64,000 nucleotides of DNA, from positions 1,568,469 through 1,632,468 of the forward strand of contig NZ_JAATIT010000001.1 in NCBI RefSeq assembly GCF_011926545.1. The letters run 5' to 3'. This document shows positions 35,095 through 44,109 of the stretch, piece by piece. Each line of letters begins with the position of its first letter. Within the stretch, counting starts at the first letter, position 1. The notes beneath the pieces were generated by a model, which made no database searches, was not told the origin of the DNA, and was given only the letters and a program-made list of their open reading frames with translations. Position numbers and translations under genes: made by a program. The DNA is from Sphingopyxis italica. Lineage in GTDB: Bacteria > Pseudomonadota > Alphaproteobacteria > Sphingomonadales > Sphingomonadaceae.

Positions 35095-35319
35095 ATGGAA
35101 ATCCTGCTCATCCTTGGCGTCGTGATTGCCGCCGGCTTCGTCCTCTTCTCGCTCGCGCGGGGGCTCTTCTATTTCTCGCAAGGGCACAAGGCCCAGATCG
35201 AGGGCACCGTCCAGGAAAATCAGGTGATGCAAAACAAGATGATGATGGCCCGCGTGAAGTGGCAGGCGATCACGATCATCCTGCTCGTATTGATCGGTCT
35301 GCTCGCCGCCGGCAGCTGA
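35095..35319 (+). CDS. HIG1-domain membrane protein
   Basis: 74 residues with two hydrophobic helices (LLILGVVIAAGFVLFSLARG and ITIILLVLIGLLAAG) separated by a polar loop containing QNKMMMARVKWQA, the HIG1-domain pattern. HIG1 proteins associate with respiratory complexes III/IV in mitochondria and are small membrane proteins in alphaproteobacteria. It starts 9 bases after gluQ and is likely co-transcribed. Confidence 0.85.
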   Translation: MEILLILGVVIAAGFVLFSLARGLFYFSQGHKAQIEGTVQENQVMQNKMMMARVKWQAITIILLVLIGLLAAGS

Positions 35320-35336
35320 TCGGAGCACTTCTTTTT

Positions 35337-35420
35337 CCGTTCGTGTCGAGCGAAGCCGAGACACCCATCGACGTAGCGCCTAGCCCGAGGGGCATCTCGA
35401 CTTCGCTCGATGCGAACGGA
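35337..35420. repeat. Palindromic repeat, GTCGAGCGAAGTCGAGA family, copy 4
   Basis: CCGTTCGTGTCGAGCGAAGC + CGAGACACC is opposed by CATCTCGACTTCGCTCGATG + CGAACGG. It follows the HIG1 gene by 18 bases and precedes the cobalamin adenosyltransferase gene. Confidence 0.85.
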
Positions 35421-35454
35421 ATAAAGCGATAATTCCAATTGCGGGTTGTCTGAT

Positions 35455-36036
35455 ATGGTCAAGCTCAACAAGATCTACACGCGCACCGGCGACGACGGCA
35501 CCACCGGGCTCGTCGACGGCTCGCGGATCGCCAAGTCGGATGCGCTGATGGCGGCGATCGGCGACGTCGACGAAGCGAACAGCGCGATCGGTCTCGCGGC
35601 CGCCGCGCTCGATCCGGCGAGCGACGAGGCGGCGATGCTGTCGCGGATCCAGAACGAGCTGTTCGATCTTGGCGCCGACCTTGCGACCCCGCCCGATATT
35701 CAGTTCGGTTTCGGCCCGCATGAGATGGCGCTGCGGATCGTCCCGAGCCAGATCGCGCGGCTGGAGGATGAGATCGACGCGATGAATGCGGCGCTGGACG
35801 CGCTTCGCAGCTTCATCCTCCCCGGCGGCACCGAAGCCGCGGCGCGACTCCATCTCGCGCGTGCGATCACGCGCCGCGCCGAACGTGCGGCGGTCGCGGC
35901 GGGGGCGGCGCGCAAGCTCAACCCGCTCGCGCTCAATTATCTCAACCGCCTGTCGGACCATCTCTTCGTGCTCACGCGGCACGTAAACGCGGCCGCGGGC
36001 GGCGACATCCTCTGGAAACCCGGCGCGACGCGCTAG
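35455..36036 (+). CDS. PduO-type cob(I)alamin adenosyltransferase
   Basis: 193 residues. It transfers the 5'-deoxyadenosyl group of ATP to cob(I)alamin. The ATP-binding N-terminus IYTRTGDDGTTGLVDGSRIA and the helical bundle segments GDVDEANSAIGLA, FILPGGTEAAARLHLARAIT + RRAERA and LNYLNRLSDHLFVLTRHVN are diagnostic. Adenosylcobalamin is the cofactor of methylmalonyl-CoA mutase, which processes the propionyl-CoA made by MmsA. TTG 35446 is an alternative start. Confidence 0.92.
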   Translation: MVKLNKIYTRTGDDGTTGLVDGSRIAKSDALMAAIGDVDEANSAIGLAAAALDPASDEAAMLSRIQNELFDLGADLATPPDIQFGFGPHEMALRIVPSQIARLEDEIDAMNAALDALRSFILPGGTEAAARLHLARAITRRAERAAVAAGAARKLNPLALNYLNRLSDHLFVLTRHVNAAAGGDILWKPGATR

Positions 36037-36069
36037 GAATCTCGTCGCACCTTGTTCCCTAAACGTTCT

Positions 36070-36139
36070 AGACAATCCCGCGCGCCGTAACCATAATCCG
36101 ACGAACCGCGAAACCGAATCGCACCCCGGGGGATTGTCT
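36070..36139 (+). promoter_or_regulatory. Long-range inverted repeat in the egtB leader
   Basis: AGACAATCCC (36070-36079) and GGGATTGTCT (36130-36139) are perfect 10-bp arms 50 bases apart. The right arm directly follows and partly covers the GGGGGA ribosome-binding region of egtB (ATG 36144), so a folded leader could limit translation. Whether both arms are transcribed is not known. Confidence 0.45.
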
Positions 36140-36143
36140 CGAC

Positions 36144-37409
36144 ATGGCCAGCCGCACCGATGCTTCGACCCGCGCCGATCCGATCGAGGCGTTGACCCGG
36201 CGCTTCGCCGCGACGCGGCGTCTCTCGCTCGATCTTGCGGCGACGCTCTCCGACGCCGACGCGAGCGCGCAGTCGATGCCCGACGCCTCGCCCGCCAAAT
36301 GGCATCTCGCGCACACGACATGGTTTTTCGAAACCTTCGTCCTGCGCGATCATGTGCCGGGCTATGCGCTCTTCGACGCCCGCTATCCCTATCTCTTCAA
36401 CTCATATTATGAGGCCGAGGGGCCGCGCCACGCGCGCCCGCGGCGCGGCCTGCTGACGCGCCCGTCGCTTGACGAAGTGCGGGTCTGGCGCGCGCATGTC
36501 GATGTTGCCGTGCAGACCGCGCTTCCCGATCTTCCACCCTCGGCCCGCGCCCTTGTCACCCTCGGCATTCATCACGAGCAGCAGCATCAGGAGTTGCTGC
36601 TCACCGACCTCAAGCATCTCTTTGCGCAGAACCCGCTCGGCCCCGCCGTGTGGGAAACGCCGATCACGAGTGAAGTTCGGCAGTTTTCCGCGATGAAATG
36701 GGTGAAGGGCGCCGAAGGCATCGTGGCGGTCGGCCATTGCGGCGACGGCTTCGCCTTCGATTGCGAGGGGCCGCGGCATGAGGTGCTGCTGGCGCCGCAC
36801 GCGCTCGCCAGCCGCCCTGTGACCAATGGGGAGTGGCGCCAGTTCATCGACGACGGCGGCTATCACACCCCCTCGCTCTGGCTCAGCGACGGTTGGGCGT
36901 GGTTGCAGGCCGACAATATCAAGGCGCCCGCCTATTGGCGCGACGGCAAGCTTTTCACCCTGTCGGGCTGGCACGATATCGATCCCGCCGCACCCGTCAC
37001 GCACATCAGCTTCTTCGAAGCCGACGCCTTCGCCAGCTGGGCCGGCGCGCGCCTGCCGACCGAGCAGGAATGGGAAGCCGCGGCCGCCGCGCTCGACCCA
37101 GACGGCGGCCAGCAACTCGACGGCGCCGGGCCAGTTCAGCCCGCTCCTGTCACTGGTGGCACCGGCCTGGAACAGATGTTCGGCAGCGTGTGGGAATGGA
37201 CCGGCAGCGCCTATCGCCCCTATCCCGGCTTCCGCGCCGCGCCGGGCGCGGTCGGCGAATATAATGGCAAGTTCATGAGCGGCCAGTTCGTGCTGCGCGG
37301 CGGCAGCTGCGCGACCCCGCGCGGCCATTGCCGCGCCTCCTACCGCAATTTCTTCTACCCCTACCAACGCTGGCAATTCACCGGCGTTCGCCTCGCGAAG
37401 GATCTTTGA
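36144..37409 (+). CDS. egtB: Ergothioneine biosynthesis sulfoxide synthase EgtB
   Basis: 421 residues. An N-terminal DinB-like domain holds the iron-binding histidines (KWHLAHTTWFFETFVL and HHEQQHQELLLTDLKH), and a C-terminal formylglycine-generating-enzyme-like domain (from about 180) includes RPVTNGEWRQFIDDGG, GARLPTEQEWEAAA, FGSVWEWTGSAYRPYPGF and RGGSCATPRGHCRASYRNFF. The non-heme iron enzyme joins hercynine to a thiol with O2. The gene is followed after 1 base by egtD, which supplies hercynine. Confidence 0.93.
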   Translation: MASRTDASTRADPIEALTRRFAATRRLSLDLAATLSDADASAQSMPDASPAKWHLAHTTWFFETFVLRDHVPGYALFDARYPYLFNSYYEAEGPRHARPRRGLLTRPSLDEVRVWRAHVDVAVQTALPDLPPSARALVTLGIHHEQQHQELLLTDLKHLFAQNPLGPAVWETPITSEVRQFSAMKWVKGAEGIVAVGHCGDGFAFDCEGPRHEVLLAPHALASRPVTNGEWRQFIDDGGYHTPSLWLSDGWAWLQADNIKAPAYWRDGKLFTLSGWHDIDPAAPVTHISFFEADAFASWAGARLPTEQEWEAAAAALDPDGGQQLDGAGPVQPAPVTGGTGLEQMFGSVWEWTGSAYRPYPGFRAAPGAVGEYNGKFMSGQFVLRGGSCATPRGHCRASYRNFFYPYQRWQFTGVRLAKDL

Positions 37410-37410
37410 C

Positions 37411-38397
37411 ATGGGCGTTGTGCGCAATCTTCGGCAAGTTGCGGCCGATGACGTCGGAGTCGACATCGCCTTTCGCGCCGACGTTCACGCCGGCCTCGCG
37501 CAGCGGCGAAAGGCGATTCCCGCGCGCTGGTTCTACGATGCGACCGGCTCGGCGCTGTTCGAGGACATCACCGCGCTCCCCGAATATTACCCGACGCGCA
37601 GCGAAACCGACCTGCTCACGCGCCACGCGGCCGACATCGCGTCGGCGATCGGACCCGGGCGCGCGGTCGTCGAACTCGGATCGGGCAGCTCGACCAAGAC
37701 GCCGCTGCTCCTCGATGCCATCGCGCCCGCCGCCTATGTCCCGGTCGATATTTCGGGCGACTTCCTTCGCGACAGCGCGCAGGCGCTCGCGGCGCGCTTC
37801 CCCGCGGTTCCGATCTATCCCGTCGAGGCCGATTTCACTCAGCGTGTGGAATTGCCGCGCGAAATCTGCCCGCTCCCGAAACTCGGCTTTTTTCCGGGCT
37901 CGACGATCGGCAATATGGTCGCACGCACCGCGATCGACCTTTTGCGCAACTGGCGCGCAACGCTCGGCGACGGGTCGATGATGCTGATCGGCGTCGACCG
38001 GATCAAGGACATCGGCATCCTCGAACGCGCCTACGACGATCCGACGGGGGTAACCGCGGCGTTCAACCTCAACCTGCTCGAACGCATCAATCGCGAACTC
38101 GGCGGTGATATCGCGGTCGAGAATTTCAGCCATCGTGCGGTGTGGGACGATGTTCATGCGCGCGTCGAAATGCACCTCGTCGCGGCGTGCGACATGGATT
38201 TCACGATCGACGGCCGCGCCTATCATATGGCGAAGGGCGAAACGATCCACAGCGAGAACAGCCATAAATACGGCGCGCGCGACGCGAACCTGCTGCTGCG
38301 CGCAGGCGGCTGGACTCCGATCGCGACATGGGACGACGCCGACCCCGCCTTCGCGCTGATCCTTGCCGAAGCGACCGAGTTCCGCTCCGCCCCCTGA
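37411..38397 (+). CDS. egtD: L-histidine N-alpha-methyltransferase EgtD
   Basis: 328 residues. It trimethylates histidine to hercynine with S-adenosylmethionine. The N-terminal GLAQRRKAIPARWFYDATGS + ALFEDITALPEYYPTRSE, the SAM-binding VVELGSGSSTKT and GFFPGSTIGNM are hallmark segments, and SENSHKYGARD near the C-terminus belongs to the histidine-binding part. With egtB this forms a two-gene ergothioneine operon; no egtC or egtE homologue is adjacent, so the later steps use unlinked enzymes. Confidence 0.94.
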   Translation: MGVVRNLRQVAADDVGVDIAFRADVHAGLAQRRKAIPARWFYDATGSALFEDITALPEYYPTRSETDLLTRHAADIASAIGPGRAVVELGSGSSTKTPLLLDAIAPAAYVPVDISGDFLRDSAQALAARFPAVPIYPVEADFTQRVELPREICPLPKLGFFPGSTIGNMVARTAIDLLRNWRATLGDGSMMLIGVDRIKDIGILERAYDDPTGVTAAFNLNLLERINRELGGDIAVENFSHRAVWDDVHARVEMHLVAACDMDFTIDGRAYHMAKGETIHSENSHKYGARDANLLLRAGGWTPIATWDDADPAFALILAEATEFRSAP

Positions 38398-38465
38398 GCT
38401 CACCCTTGACGCCCCGACCCGAAACCGTAGGGGCACAGGCGGAGTTTCAAGCGAAAGGGCAGGAT

Positions 38466-39332
38466 ATGATCGTCGGCGTTATCGGAGCGGGGCAGATGGG
38501 CGCGGGCATCGCGCAGGTGTCGGCGGGCGCGGGCCATGACGTGCTCCTCTCCGACATCGACATCGCGCGCGCCGAAGCGGGCAAGGCGGGCATCGCCAAG
38601 GCGCTCGGCCGCCTCGTGGCAAAAGAGAAAATGGGCCAGGCCGACGCCGATGCGCTGCTCGGCCGCATCACCCCCGTCGCCGACCATAGCGCCTTCGCTC
38701 CCGCCGACCTCGTCATCGAAGCGGCGACCGAGCGCGAGGAGATCAAGCGCGCGATCTTCGCCAGCGTCGGCCAGCATCTCTCGGCCACGGCAATCCTTGC
38801 CAGCAACACCAGTTCGATCCCGATCACGCGTCTTGCCCAGGCCGCGCCCGACCCGGCGCGCTTCATCGGCGTGCATTTCTTCAACCCGGTGCCGGTGATG
38901 GGGCTGATCGAACTGATCCGCGGCCTCGCGACGAGCGACGACACGCTCGCCAAGGTCGAGGCCTATGGCCGCGGGCTCGGCAAGGAAATCGTCCACGCCA
39001 ACGACGCACCAGGCTTCATCGTCAACCGCGTGCTGATGCCGATGATCAACGAAGCCGTCTTCGCGCTCGGTGAGGGCGTCGCGACGATGCAGGACATCGA
39101 TGCGGGGTGTCGCCTCGGTCTCAACCATCCGATGGGCCCGATCACGCTCGCCGACTTCATCGGGCTCGACACCTGCCTCGAAATCATCCGCGTGCTCCAC
39201 AGCGGCACCGGCGATCCGAAATTCCGCCCCGCGCCTTTGCTGGTCCAATATGTCGATGCCGGCTGGGTCGGTAAAAAGGCCGGTCGCGGTTTCTACGACT
39301 GGACCGGGCCGGAGCCTCGTCCGACACGGTGA
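38466..39332 (+). CDS. 3-Hydroxybutyryl-CoA dehydrogenase
   Basis: 288 residues. VIGAGQMGAGIAQVSAGAGH opens the NAD-binding domain, SNTSSIPITRLAQ and the catalytic His in GVHFFNPVPVMGLIEL are standard, and the C-terminal helical domain contains NDAPGFIVNRVLMPMINEAV + FALGEG and LGLNHPMGPITLADFIGLDT. It oxidises 3-hydroxybutyryl-CoA (or the reverse) in fatty acid or PHB metabolism. It stands alone after egtD with a 68-base gap. Confidence 0.93.
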   Translation: MIVGVIGAGQMGAGIAQVSAGAGHDVLLSDIDIARAEAGKAGIAKALGRLVAKEKMGQADADALLGRITPVADHSAFAPADLVIEAATEREEIKRAIFASVGQHLSATAILASNTSSIPITRLAQAAPDPARFIGVHFFNPVPVMGLIELIRGLATSDDTLAKVEAYGRGLGKEIVHANDAPGFIVNRVLMPMINEAVFALGEGVATMQDIDAGCRLGLNHPMGPITLADFIGLDTCLEIIRVLHSGTGDPKFRPAPLLVQYVDAGWVGKKAGRGFYDWTGPEPRPTR

Positions 39333-39448
39333 GCGGCTACGACGCCCGAACCCTCGCTTTCAACGTGGAAGAGGCGCCGGTTTATAGGACGGCCGATGGA
39401 GCCGAAAGGCGTCGGGCGCGTTGGATCTGCGAGAATATAGGGGATGAT

Positions 39449-39943
39449 ATGGTCATGCGTAACAAGCTCTTACTCGCTCTCGCGGCAAGCTGGCTTGCCG
39501 GAACCGCATCCGCCCACGTCCAGCAGGGCGCGCCCGCCGAGTCGACGATCAAGGACACCGCCAATTCGGTGACCGAGCCGTTCGACGGCAAGGAGGTGCC
39601 CGCCAAGCTGCTCGAGGTGCAGGGCGATCCCTATTCGCTCGCGGGCCTCGGCAAATGCGCCGCGATCATCGGCGAGGTGAACGAACTCGACGCCGTGCTG
39701 GGCCCCGATGTCAACGAGCAGGTCGACAAGGACCGCGCGAAAAAGCGCGAAGAAACCGCCGGCCGCGTGGCCGGAACGGTGGCGGGCGGGATCATTCCGT
39801 TCCGCGGGCTGATCGGCGAAGTCACCGGCGCCAATGCCGAGCGGCGGCGCTATGCGCTCGCGGTCTATGCCGGCACGGTGCGCCGCGGCTTTCTCAAGGG
39901 TGTCGGGCTCGAGCGCGGCTGCAAGGCGCCCGCCCGGCCCTGA
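39449..39943 (+). CDS. Secreted protein of unknown function
   Basis: 164 residues from ATG 39449. The signal peptide MRNKLLLALAASWLAGTASA ends before HVQQG, and the mature part has DPYSLAGLGKCAAIIGEVNE, a basic/acidic helix DKDRAKKREETAGRVAGTVA and a glycine-rich patch GGIIPFRGLIGEVTGA that may contact membrane. An in-frame GTG at 39329 overlaps the previous stop but would bury the signal peptide, so the later start was taken. AGGGGA at 39439-39444 supports it. No family recognised. Confidence 0.65.
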   Translation: MVMRNKLLLALAASWLAGTASAHVQQGAPAESTIKDTANSVTEPFDGKEVPAKLLEVQGDPYSLAGLGKCAAIIGEVNELDAVLGPDVNEQVDKDRAKKREETAGRVAGTVAGGIIPFRGLIGEVTGANAERRRYALAVYAGTVRRGFLKGVGLERGCKAPARP

Positions 39944-39952
39944 TCGCGCCCG

Positions 39953-40270
39953 TCAGAGCGGCGTGTAGACGGTGCGGCAGCTTTCGGGCGCCGAGCGCAG
40001 CGCGGTATTCCACGTCACACTATTGCCGTTGCGCTGGAGCCGCACGCCCTTTTTATTCTCGTAAATCTGGCCGCGGTTCGCTTGCGTCGATTTGAGCACC
40101 ACCGTCCGGCGACCGTTGACGCGTACGATCGCGCCGTCGCCGGCATAATCGACCTTCAATTTCGTGCCGCGATCGCATTCATAACTGGTGCCCGTGTTGC
40201 GCGGCACCGACGAGCAGGCGGCCAGCGCGAGAACCGCGGCGCTCGCCGCGAAAACAGACGTGGTTTTCAT
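39953..40270 (-). CDS. MliC-like lysozyme inhibitor lipoprotein
   Basis: 105 residues. Lipoprotein signal MKTTSVFAASAAVLALAACS (lipobox LAAC) and an MliC-type domain: YECDRGTKLKVDYAGDGAIV + RVNGRRTVVL, then GVRLQRNGNSVTWNTA and a second Cys in PESCRTVYTPL pairing with that of YECD. MliC proteins inhibit C-type lysozyme from the outer envelope. It is convergent with 39449-39943 and follows the crystallin-like gene by 13 bases in the same direction. Confidence 0.85.
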   Translation of the reverse strand: MKTTSVFAASAAVLALAACSSVPRNTGTSYECDRGTKLKVDYAGDGAIVRVNGRRTVVLKSTQANRGQIYENKKGVRLQRNGNSVTWNTALRSAPESCRTVYTPL

Positions 40271-40283
40271 GTCGCTCTCCCCT

Positions 40284-40910
40284 TCAATAGCCCGAGCGGA
40301 CGCACAAGACGTCGGCGAGGTAGACGCGCCCGCTCACCGTTTCCATATGTTCGCGCGCCGACCCGTTCCAGCCGATCGAGCGGCACCAGCTGTCGGCGGT
40401 GCTCGCGGCGCAACTGGCGGTCGCCGAGCCCCGGGTGCAGGCGAGCACGCGGTAGTTGCTTGTCGCCGGCTGCGTATGGAATTCGGCGAAATTGCCGCGT
40501 GCGACCTGATCATTGGCGGGCGGATTGGGGTTCCCGCCCCCGCCGCCCCCCGAACCGACCGGACGGATCGACTGGACCGTGATGCCGCGCAGGACATTGT
40601 TCAGCATCGGCGTATCGCGATCGACCGTCCGGCAATCGCCGCGATAGCGCGTTCTTTCGCAAAGCTCCCAGCGCCCGTTCGGTACGCGGACCGAATTGAC
40701 CGGCCACGCGAGGCCGAGGTTCGGTTTCGCTTCGCCGATGAACACGGCCGGGCCGCGATAGCCGGCGTCGCGATAAATCGTCGCCTCGGGCGGACGATCG
40801 GGGCGGTAGCGTTCCGTTTCGGCGGTCTGGGCGTAGGAGGTGGCGAGGAACCCCGCCCCTATCGACGCCGCAGCCGCGGCAAGGATCGACAAACGATAAG
40901 CGGTTTTCAT
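40284..40910 (-). CDS. Beta/gamma-crystallin-like secreted protein
   Basis: 208 residues from ATG 40910. Signal peptide MKTAYRLSILAAAAASIGAG + FLATSYAQ. A crystallin-like domain follows: ATIYRDAGYRGPAVFIGEAK, VNSVRVPNGRWELCERTRYR + GDCRTVDRD, then a GSGGGGGGNPNPP linker and a C-terminal Cys-rich domain with four cysteines (CTRGSATASC, DSWC, VLCVRSGY). GGAGG 5 bases upstream fixes the start. Bacterial crystallin domains often bind calcium; here it forms an envelope unit with the lysozyme inhibitor. Confidence 0.8.
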   Translation of the reverse strand: MKTAYRLSILAAAAASIGAGFLATSYAQTAETERYRPDRPPEATIYRDAGYRGPAVFIGEAKPNLGLAWPVNSVRVPNGRWELCERTRYRGDCRTVDRDTPMLNNVLRGITVQSIRPVGSGGGGGGNPNPPANDQVARGNFAEFHTQPATSNYRVLACTRGSATASCAASTADSWCRSIGWNGSAREHMETVSGRVYLADVLCVRSGY

Positions 40911-41024
40911 CACAGCCTCCCATTTTGCGAACGCGACCCGGGATTCGTTATGTCGCTAAGTTTACGCCATTCGCTGGGGGCTTGCAAATTCTCCCATATC
41001 GTCAGCGCGATGGGAGGCCACGCG

Positions 41025-42368
41025 TTACGGCGTCTTTGCGGGGGGCGTTGTCGAGCCCGTCGTTTCGAGCCCTGCCGTGGGCGCCGGCAGAGGCGCAGCC
41101 GGTTCGGCAGCGGGCGCCGCGAGCGGCGGCGCGATCCCGAGCATCAGCCCGGCGAGCGCCGCCGACATCAGGTTCGACAGGCTCCCCGCGAGCAGCGCCT
41201 TCAGGCCGAGCTTGGCGATCATCGGGCGCTGATTCGGGGCGAGTCCGCCGGTCACCGCCATCTGGATCGCGATCGAGCTGAAATTGGCGAATCCGCAAAG
41301 CGCAAAGGTGGCGATCGCGACCGCCGCCATCGACATGTCGCCCTGCACCTTGCCGAGGTCGATGAAAGCGACGAATTCGTTGAGCACGATCTTGCTGCCG
41401 AACAGTCCGCCGACGGTCGCGCTTTCGTCCCACGGCACGCCCATCAGCCACATGACGGGGCGAAAGATCGCGCCGATCACCGCCTGGAACGAAAGGCTTT
41501 CATAGCCGAACCAGCCGCCGATGCCGGCAAGCAGCCCGTTGGCGAGCGCGACGAGCGCGACGAAAGCGAGCACCATCGCGCCGACCGCGACGGCGAGCTT
41601 GACGCCGGTCTGCGCGCCCTGCGCCGCCGCCATGATGATGTTTGCGGGCTTTTCCTCGTCATGGCTGGCCTCCGGCATGATCACCGGCTCGATGCCGAGA
41701 TCCTTCGGATCGTCGGGCATCATGATCTTGGCCATCAATATGCCGCCGGGCGCCGACATGAAGCTTGCCGCGAGCAAATAGGGGAGCAACTGCTCGCCGA
41801 TCATGCTCGCATAGGCGCCGAGGATGGTGCCCGCGACGCCCGCCATACCGACCGTCATAACGGTGAAGAGCTGGGGGGGGGTGAGGCCGGCGAGATAGGG
41901 GCGGATGACCAGCGGCGATTCGGACTGGCCGACGAAGATGTTCGCCGCGGCGCCGAGGCTTTCGACCTTGGTGATTCCGGTGACCTTCTGGATTGCGCCG
42001 CCGACCCATTTGATCACCAGTTGCATGATGCCGAGATAATAGAGGATCGAAATGAGCGAGGCGAAGAAGATGATCACCGGAAGCGCGGCGATCGCGAAGC
42101 TATTTGCCCCCATTTCGGGCGACGCGAGCGGGCCGAAGATGAAATCGGTGCCCGCCTTGGCATAGCCGAGCAGGTTCGACACGCCGTTCGACATCGCCTG
42201 GATCACCGCGCGCCCCCATGGCGTGCCGATCACGAGCACCGCGAAACCGGCCTGAAGCAGAAAGGCGGGGATGACGATCCGCGGGCGAATCCATCGCCGG
42301 TTCGATGAAAAAAGCACGGCAATCGCGAGCAATACGACGATGCCGAGCAGACCGATCAGGCGTTCCAT
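41025..42368 (-). CDS. nupC: NupC-family concentrative nucleoside transporter
   Basis: 447 residues with about 10 hydrophobic helices. Diagnostic segments: GTDFIFGPLASPEMGANSFA, the substrate/cation region GAAANIFVGQSESPLVIRPY, TVGMAGVAGTILGAYASMIG, FGSKIVLNEFVAFIDLGKV and ALCGFANFSSIAIQMAVTGG. It is an Na+ or H+ coupled nucleoside importer of the inner membrane. The C-terminal 40 residues are an unusual Ala/Pro-rich tail. Divergent from the VUT transporter gene. Confidence 0.9.
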   Translation of the reverse strand: MERLIGLLGIVVLLAIAVLFSSNRRWIRPRIVIPAFLLQAGFAVLVIGTPWGRAVIQAMSNGVSNLLGYAKAGTDFIFGPLASPEMGANSFAIAALPVIIFFASLISILYYLGIMQLVIKWVGGAIQKVTGITKVESLGAAANIFVGQSESPLVIRPYLAGLTPPQLFTVMTVGMAGVAGTILGAYASMIGEQLLPYLLAASFMSAPGGILMAKIMMPDDPKDLGIEPVIMPEASHDEEKPANIIMAAAQGAQTGVKLAVAVGAMVLAFVALVALANGLLAGIGGWFGYESLSFQAVIGAIFRPVMWLMGVPWDESATVGGLFGSKIVLNEFVAFIDLGKVQGDMSMAAVAIATFALCGFANFSSIAIQMAVTGGLAPNQRPMIAKLGLKALLAGSLSNLMSAALAGLMLGIAPPLAAPAAEPAAPLPAPTAGLETTGSTTPPAKTP

Positions 42369-42493
42369 GATGTCAATGCGTCCCCCGCAAGTGAATGGGC
42401 CTGAATAACGGGCTTTGGCGGCGGGGCAAGGGCCGCGCGGCCAGCCGTGTTTCTCGGACTTTCCAGCTTGTGCAAAACCGACTATCGGGCGGC

Positions 42494-43168
42494 ATGACCG
42501 AACCCACGTCAGCGTTGCCGCGCACGCTCTCTCCGTCGCTCTTTCTTTTCTCGATCGTCTATGGCGGCATGGTCGTGCTCGCCGGCGTGCTCGGGAACAA
42601 GCAGGTCGCGTTGGGGAGCTGGCTGGCGGTCGAGGCGGGCATTTTCGCCTTTCTGCTGCTCGTCGCGCTGTCGAGCGCGGTGTCCGAACTGCACGGACAG
42701 CCGGTCGCCAACCGGCTGGTGCTTTGGGGCTTCGTCCCGCTCGTCCTGTCGATCATGCTGACCGCGCTGGTCCTCGCGCTGCCCGCATCGCCCGAGATGC
42801 AGCCCGAACGGCTCGCGGCGTTCGACATGATCCTCGGCCAGAGCCCGCGCCTGATGGCGGCGGGGATCGTCGCCTATGGCACCTCGCAATTTTTGAACGT
42901 CACCATTTTCAGCAAGCTTCGCGGGCGCGAAGGCGTCGGCACCGGGACCACTTGGCTCGCGATCCGCGGCGCGATCGCCAGCGCGCTGAGTCAGATCGTC
43001 GATACGTTGCTGTTCGTCACCATCGCCTTTTACGGCGTGTTCCCGATCGCCAACCTGATGGGCGGGCAGATGCTCGCCAAGGTCGCGCTGTCGGTGCTCG
43101 TCATTCCTTTCGTCATCACCGGGCTGGTCGCACTCGGCCGCAGCCTCGATGCGAAGAACGCCGGATGA
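42494..43168 (+). CDS. yhhQ: VUT-family queuosine precursor transporter
   Basis: 224 residues, six hydrophobic helices. The pattern [20 protein letters not shown] near the N-terminus and [20 protein letters not shown] + [20 protein letters not shown] with [15 protein letters not shown] ending matches YhhQ, which imports preQ0/preQ1 for queuosine salvage. In this window it complements gluQ, which acts on queuosine tRNA. ATG 42494 begins right before the first helix. Its stop overlaps the argB start (ATGA). Confidence 0.82.
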   Translation: MTEPTSALPRTLSPSLFLFSIVYGGMVVLAGVLGNKQVALGSWLAVEAGIFAFLLLVALSSAVSELHGQPVANRLVLWGFVPLVLSIMLTALVLALPASPEMQPERLAAFDMILGQSPRLMAAGIVAYGTSQFLNVTIFSKLRGREGVGTGTTWLAIRGAIASALSQIVDTLLFVTIAFYGVFPIANLMGGQMLAKVALSVLVIPFVITGLVALGRSLDAKNAG

Positions 43169-44073
43169 TATCGATGACCGACCCCTCGAAAATGCCCGAC
43201 CTGCTCGCCAAAGCCGAAACCCTCGTCGAGGCGCTGCCCTATCTGCAACGCTATGCGGGCGAGACCTTCGTGATCAAATATGGCGGCCATGCGATGGGCG
43301 ATCCCGAAGCGCAGCGCGATTTTGCCGAGGATGTCGTGCTGTTGAAGGCCGTCGGCATCAACCCGGTGGTCGTGCACGGCGGCGGGCCGCAGATCGGCGC
43401 GATGCTGAAACAGCTCGGCATCGAATCGACCTTCGTCGGCGGCCTTCGCGTCACCGATGCGGCGACCGCCGAGGTCGCCGAGATGGTTCTCGCGGGCAAG
43501 ATCAACAAGGAAATCGTCAGCTGGATCGCCGGGCTCGGCGGCCGCGCGGTCGGCATTTCGGGCAAGGATGCGAACCTCGTGCTCGCCGAAAAGGTCAGCC
43601 GCACCGAGCCCGATCCCAATTCGGGGATCGAGCGCCACGTCGACCTGGGTTTCGTCGGCGAACCCGTCGCGGTCGATCCGACGATCCTCGTCAACCTGAC
43701 CCACGACAATTTCATCCCAATCGTTGCCCCCGTCGCGCTCGGCGCCGATGGCGCGACGTACAACATCAACGCCGACACGATGGCGGGCGCGATCGCCGGC
43801 GCGCTTGGCGCGAAACGCTTCTTCCTGCTCACCGACGTTGCCGGGGTGCTCGACAAGTCGGGTGCGCTGCTCACCGATCTCGACCGCGAGGCGATCGACG
43901 GATTGAAAGGCGACGGCACGATCACCGGCGGGATGATCCCGAAGGTCGAGACCTGCGTCGCGGCGGTCGATGCGGGGGTCGAGGCGGCGGTCATCCTCGA
44001 CGGACGCATCCCGCACGCGATGCTGCTCGAAATTTTCACCGCCAGGGGTGCGGGCACGCTCATTCACCGCTAA
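43165..44073 (+). CDS. argB: Acetylglutamate kinase
   Basis: 302 residues from ATG 43165 (299 from ATG 43174). It phosphorylates N-acetylglutamate in arginine synthesis. [12 protein letters not shown] contains the catalytic lysine, [14 protein letters not shown] binds ATP/substrate, and [20 protein letters not shown] and [10 protein letters not shown] are the usual later blocks. No other arg genes are adjacent. The upstream start is favoured because it couples to the transporter gene through a 4-base overlap. Confidence 0.95.
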   Translation: MISMTDPSKMPDLLAKAETLVEALPYLQRYAGETFVIKYGGHAMGDPEAQRDFAEDVVLLKAVGINPVVVHGGGPQIGAMLKQLGIESTFVGGLRVTDAATAEVAEMVLAGKINKEIVSWIAGLGGRAVGISGKDANLVLAEKVSRTEPDPNSGIERHVDLGFVGEPVAVDPTILVNLTHDNFIPIVAPVALGADGATYNINADTMAGAIAGALGAKRFFLLTDVAGVLDKSGALLTDLDREAIDGLKGDGTITGGMIPKVETCVAAVDAGVEAAVILDGRIPHAMLLEIFTARGAGTLIHR

Positions 44074-44109
44074 GACGGACGCCATCGACCTTCGGCCGGA
44101 GACCTTGCC

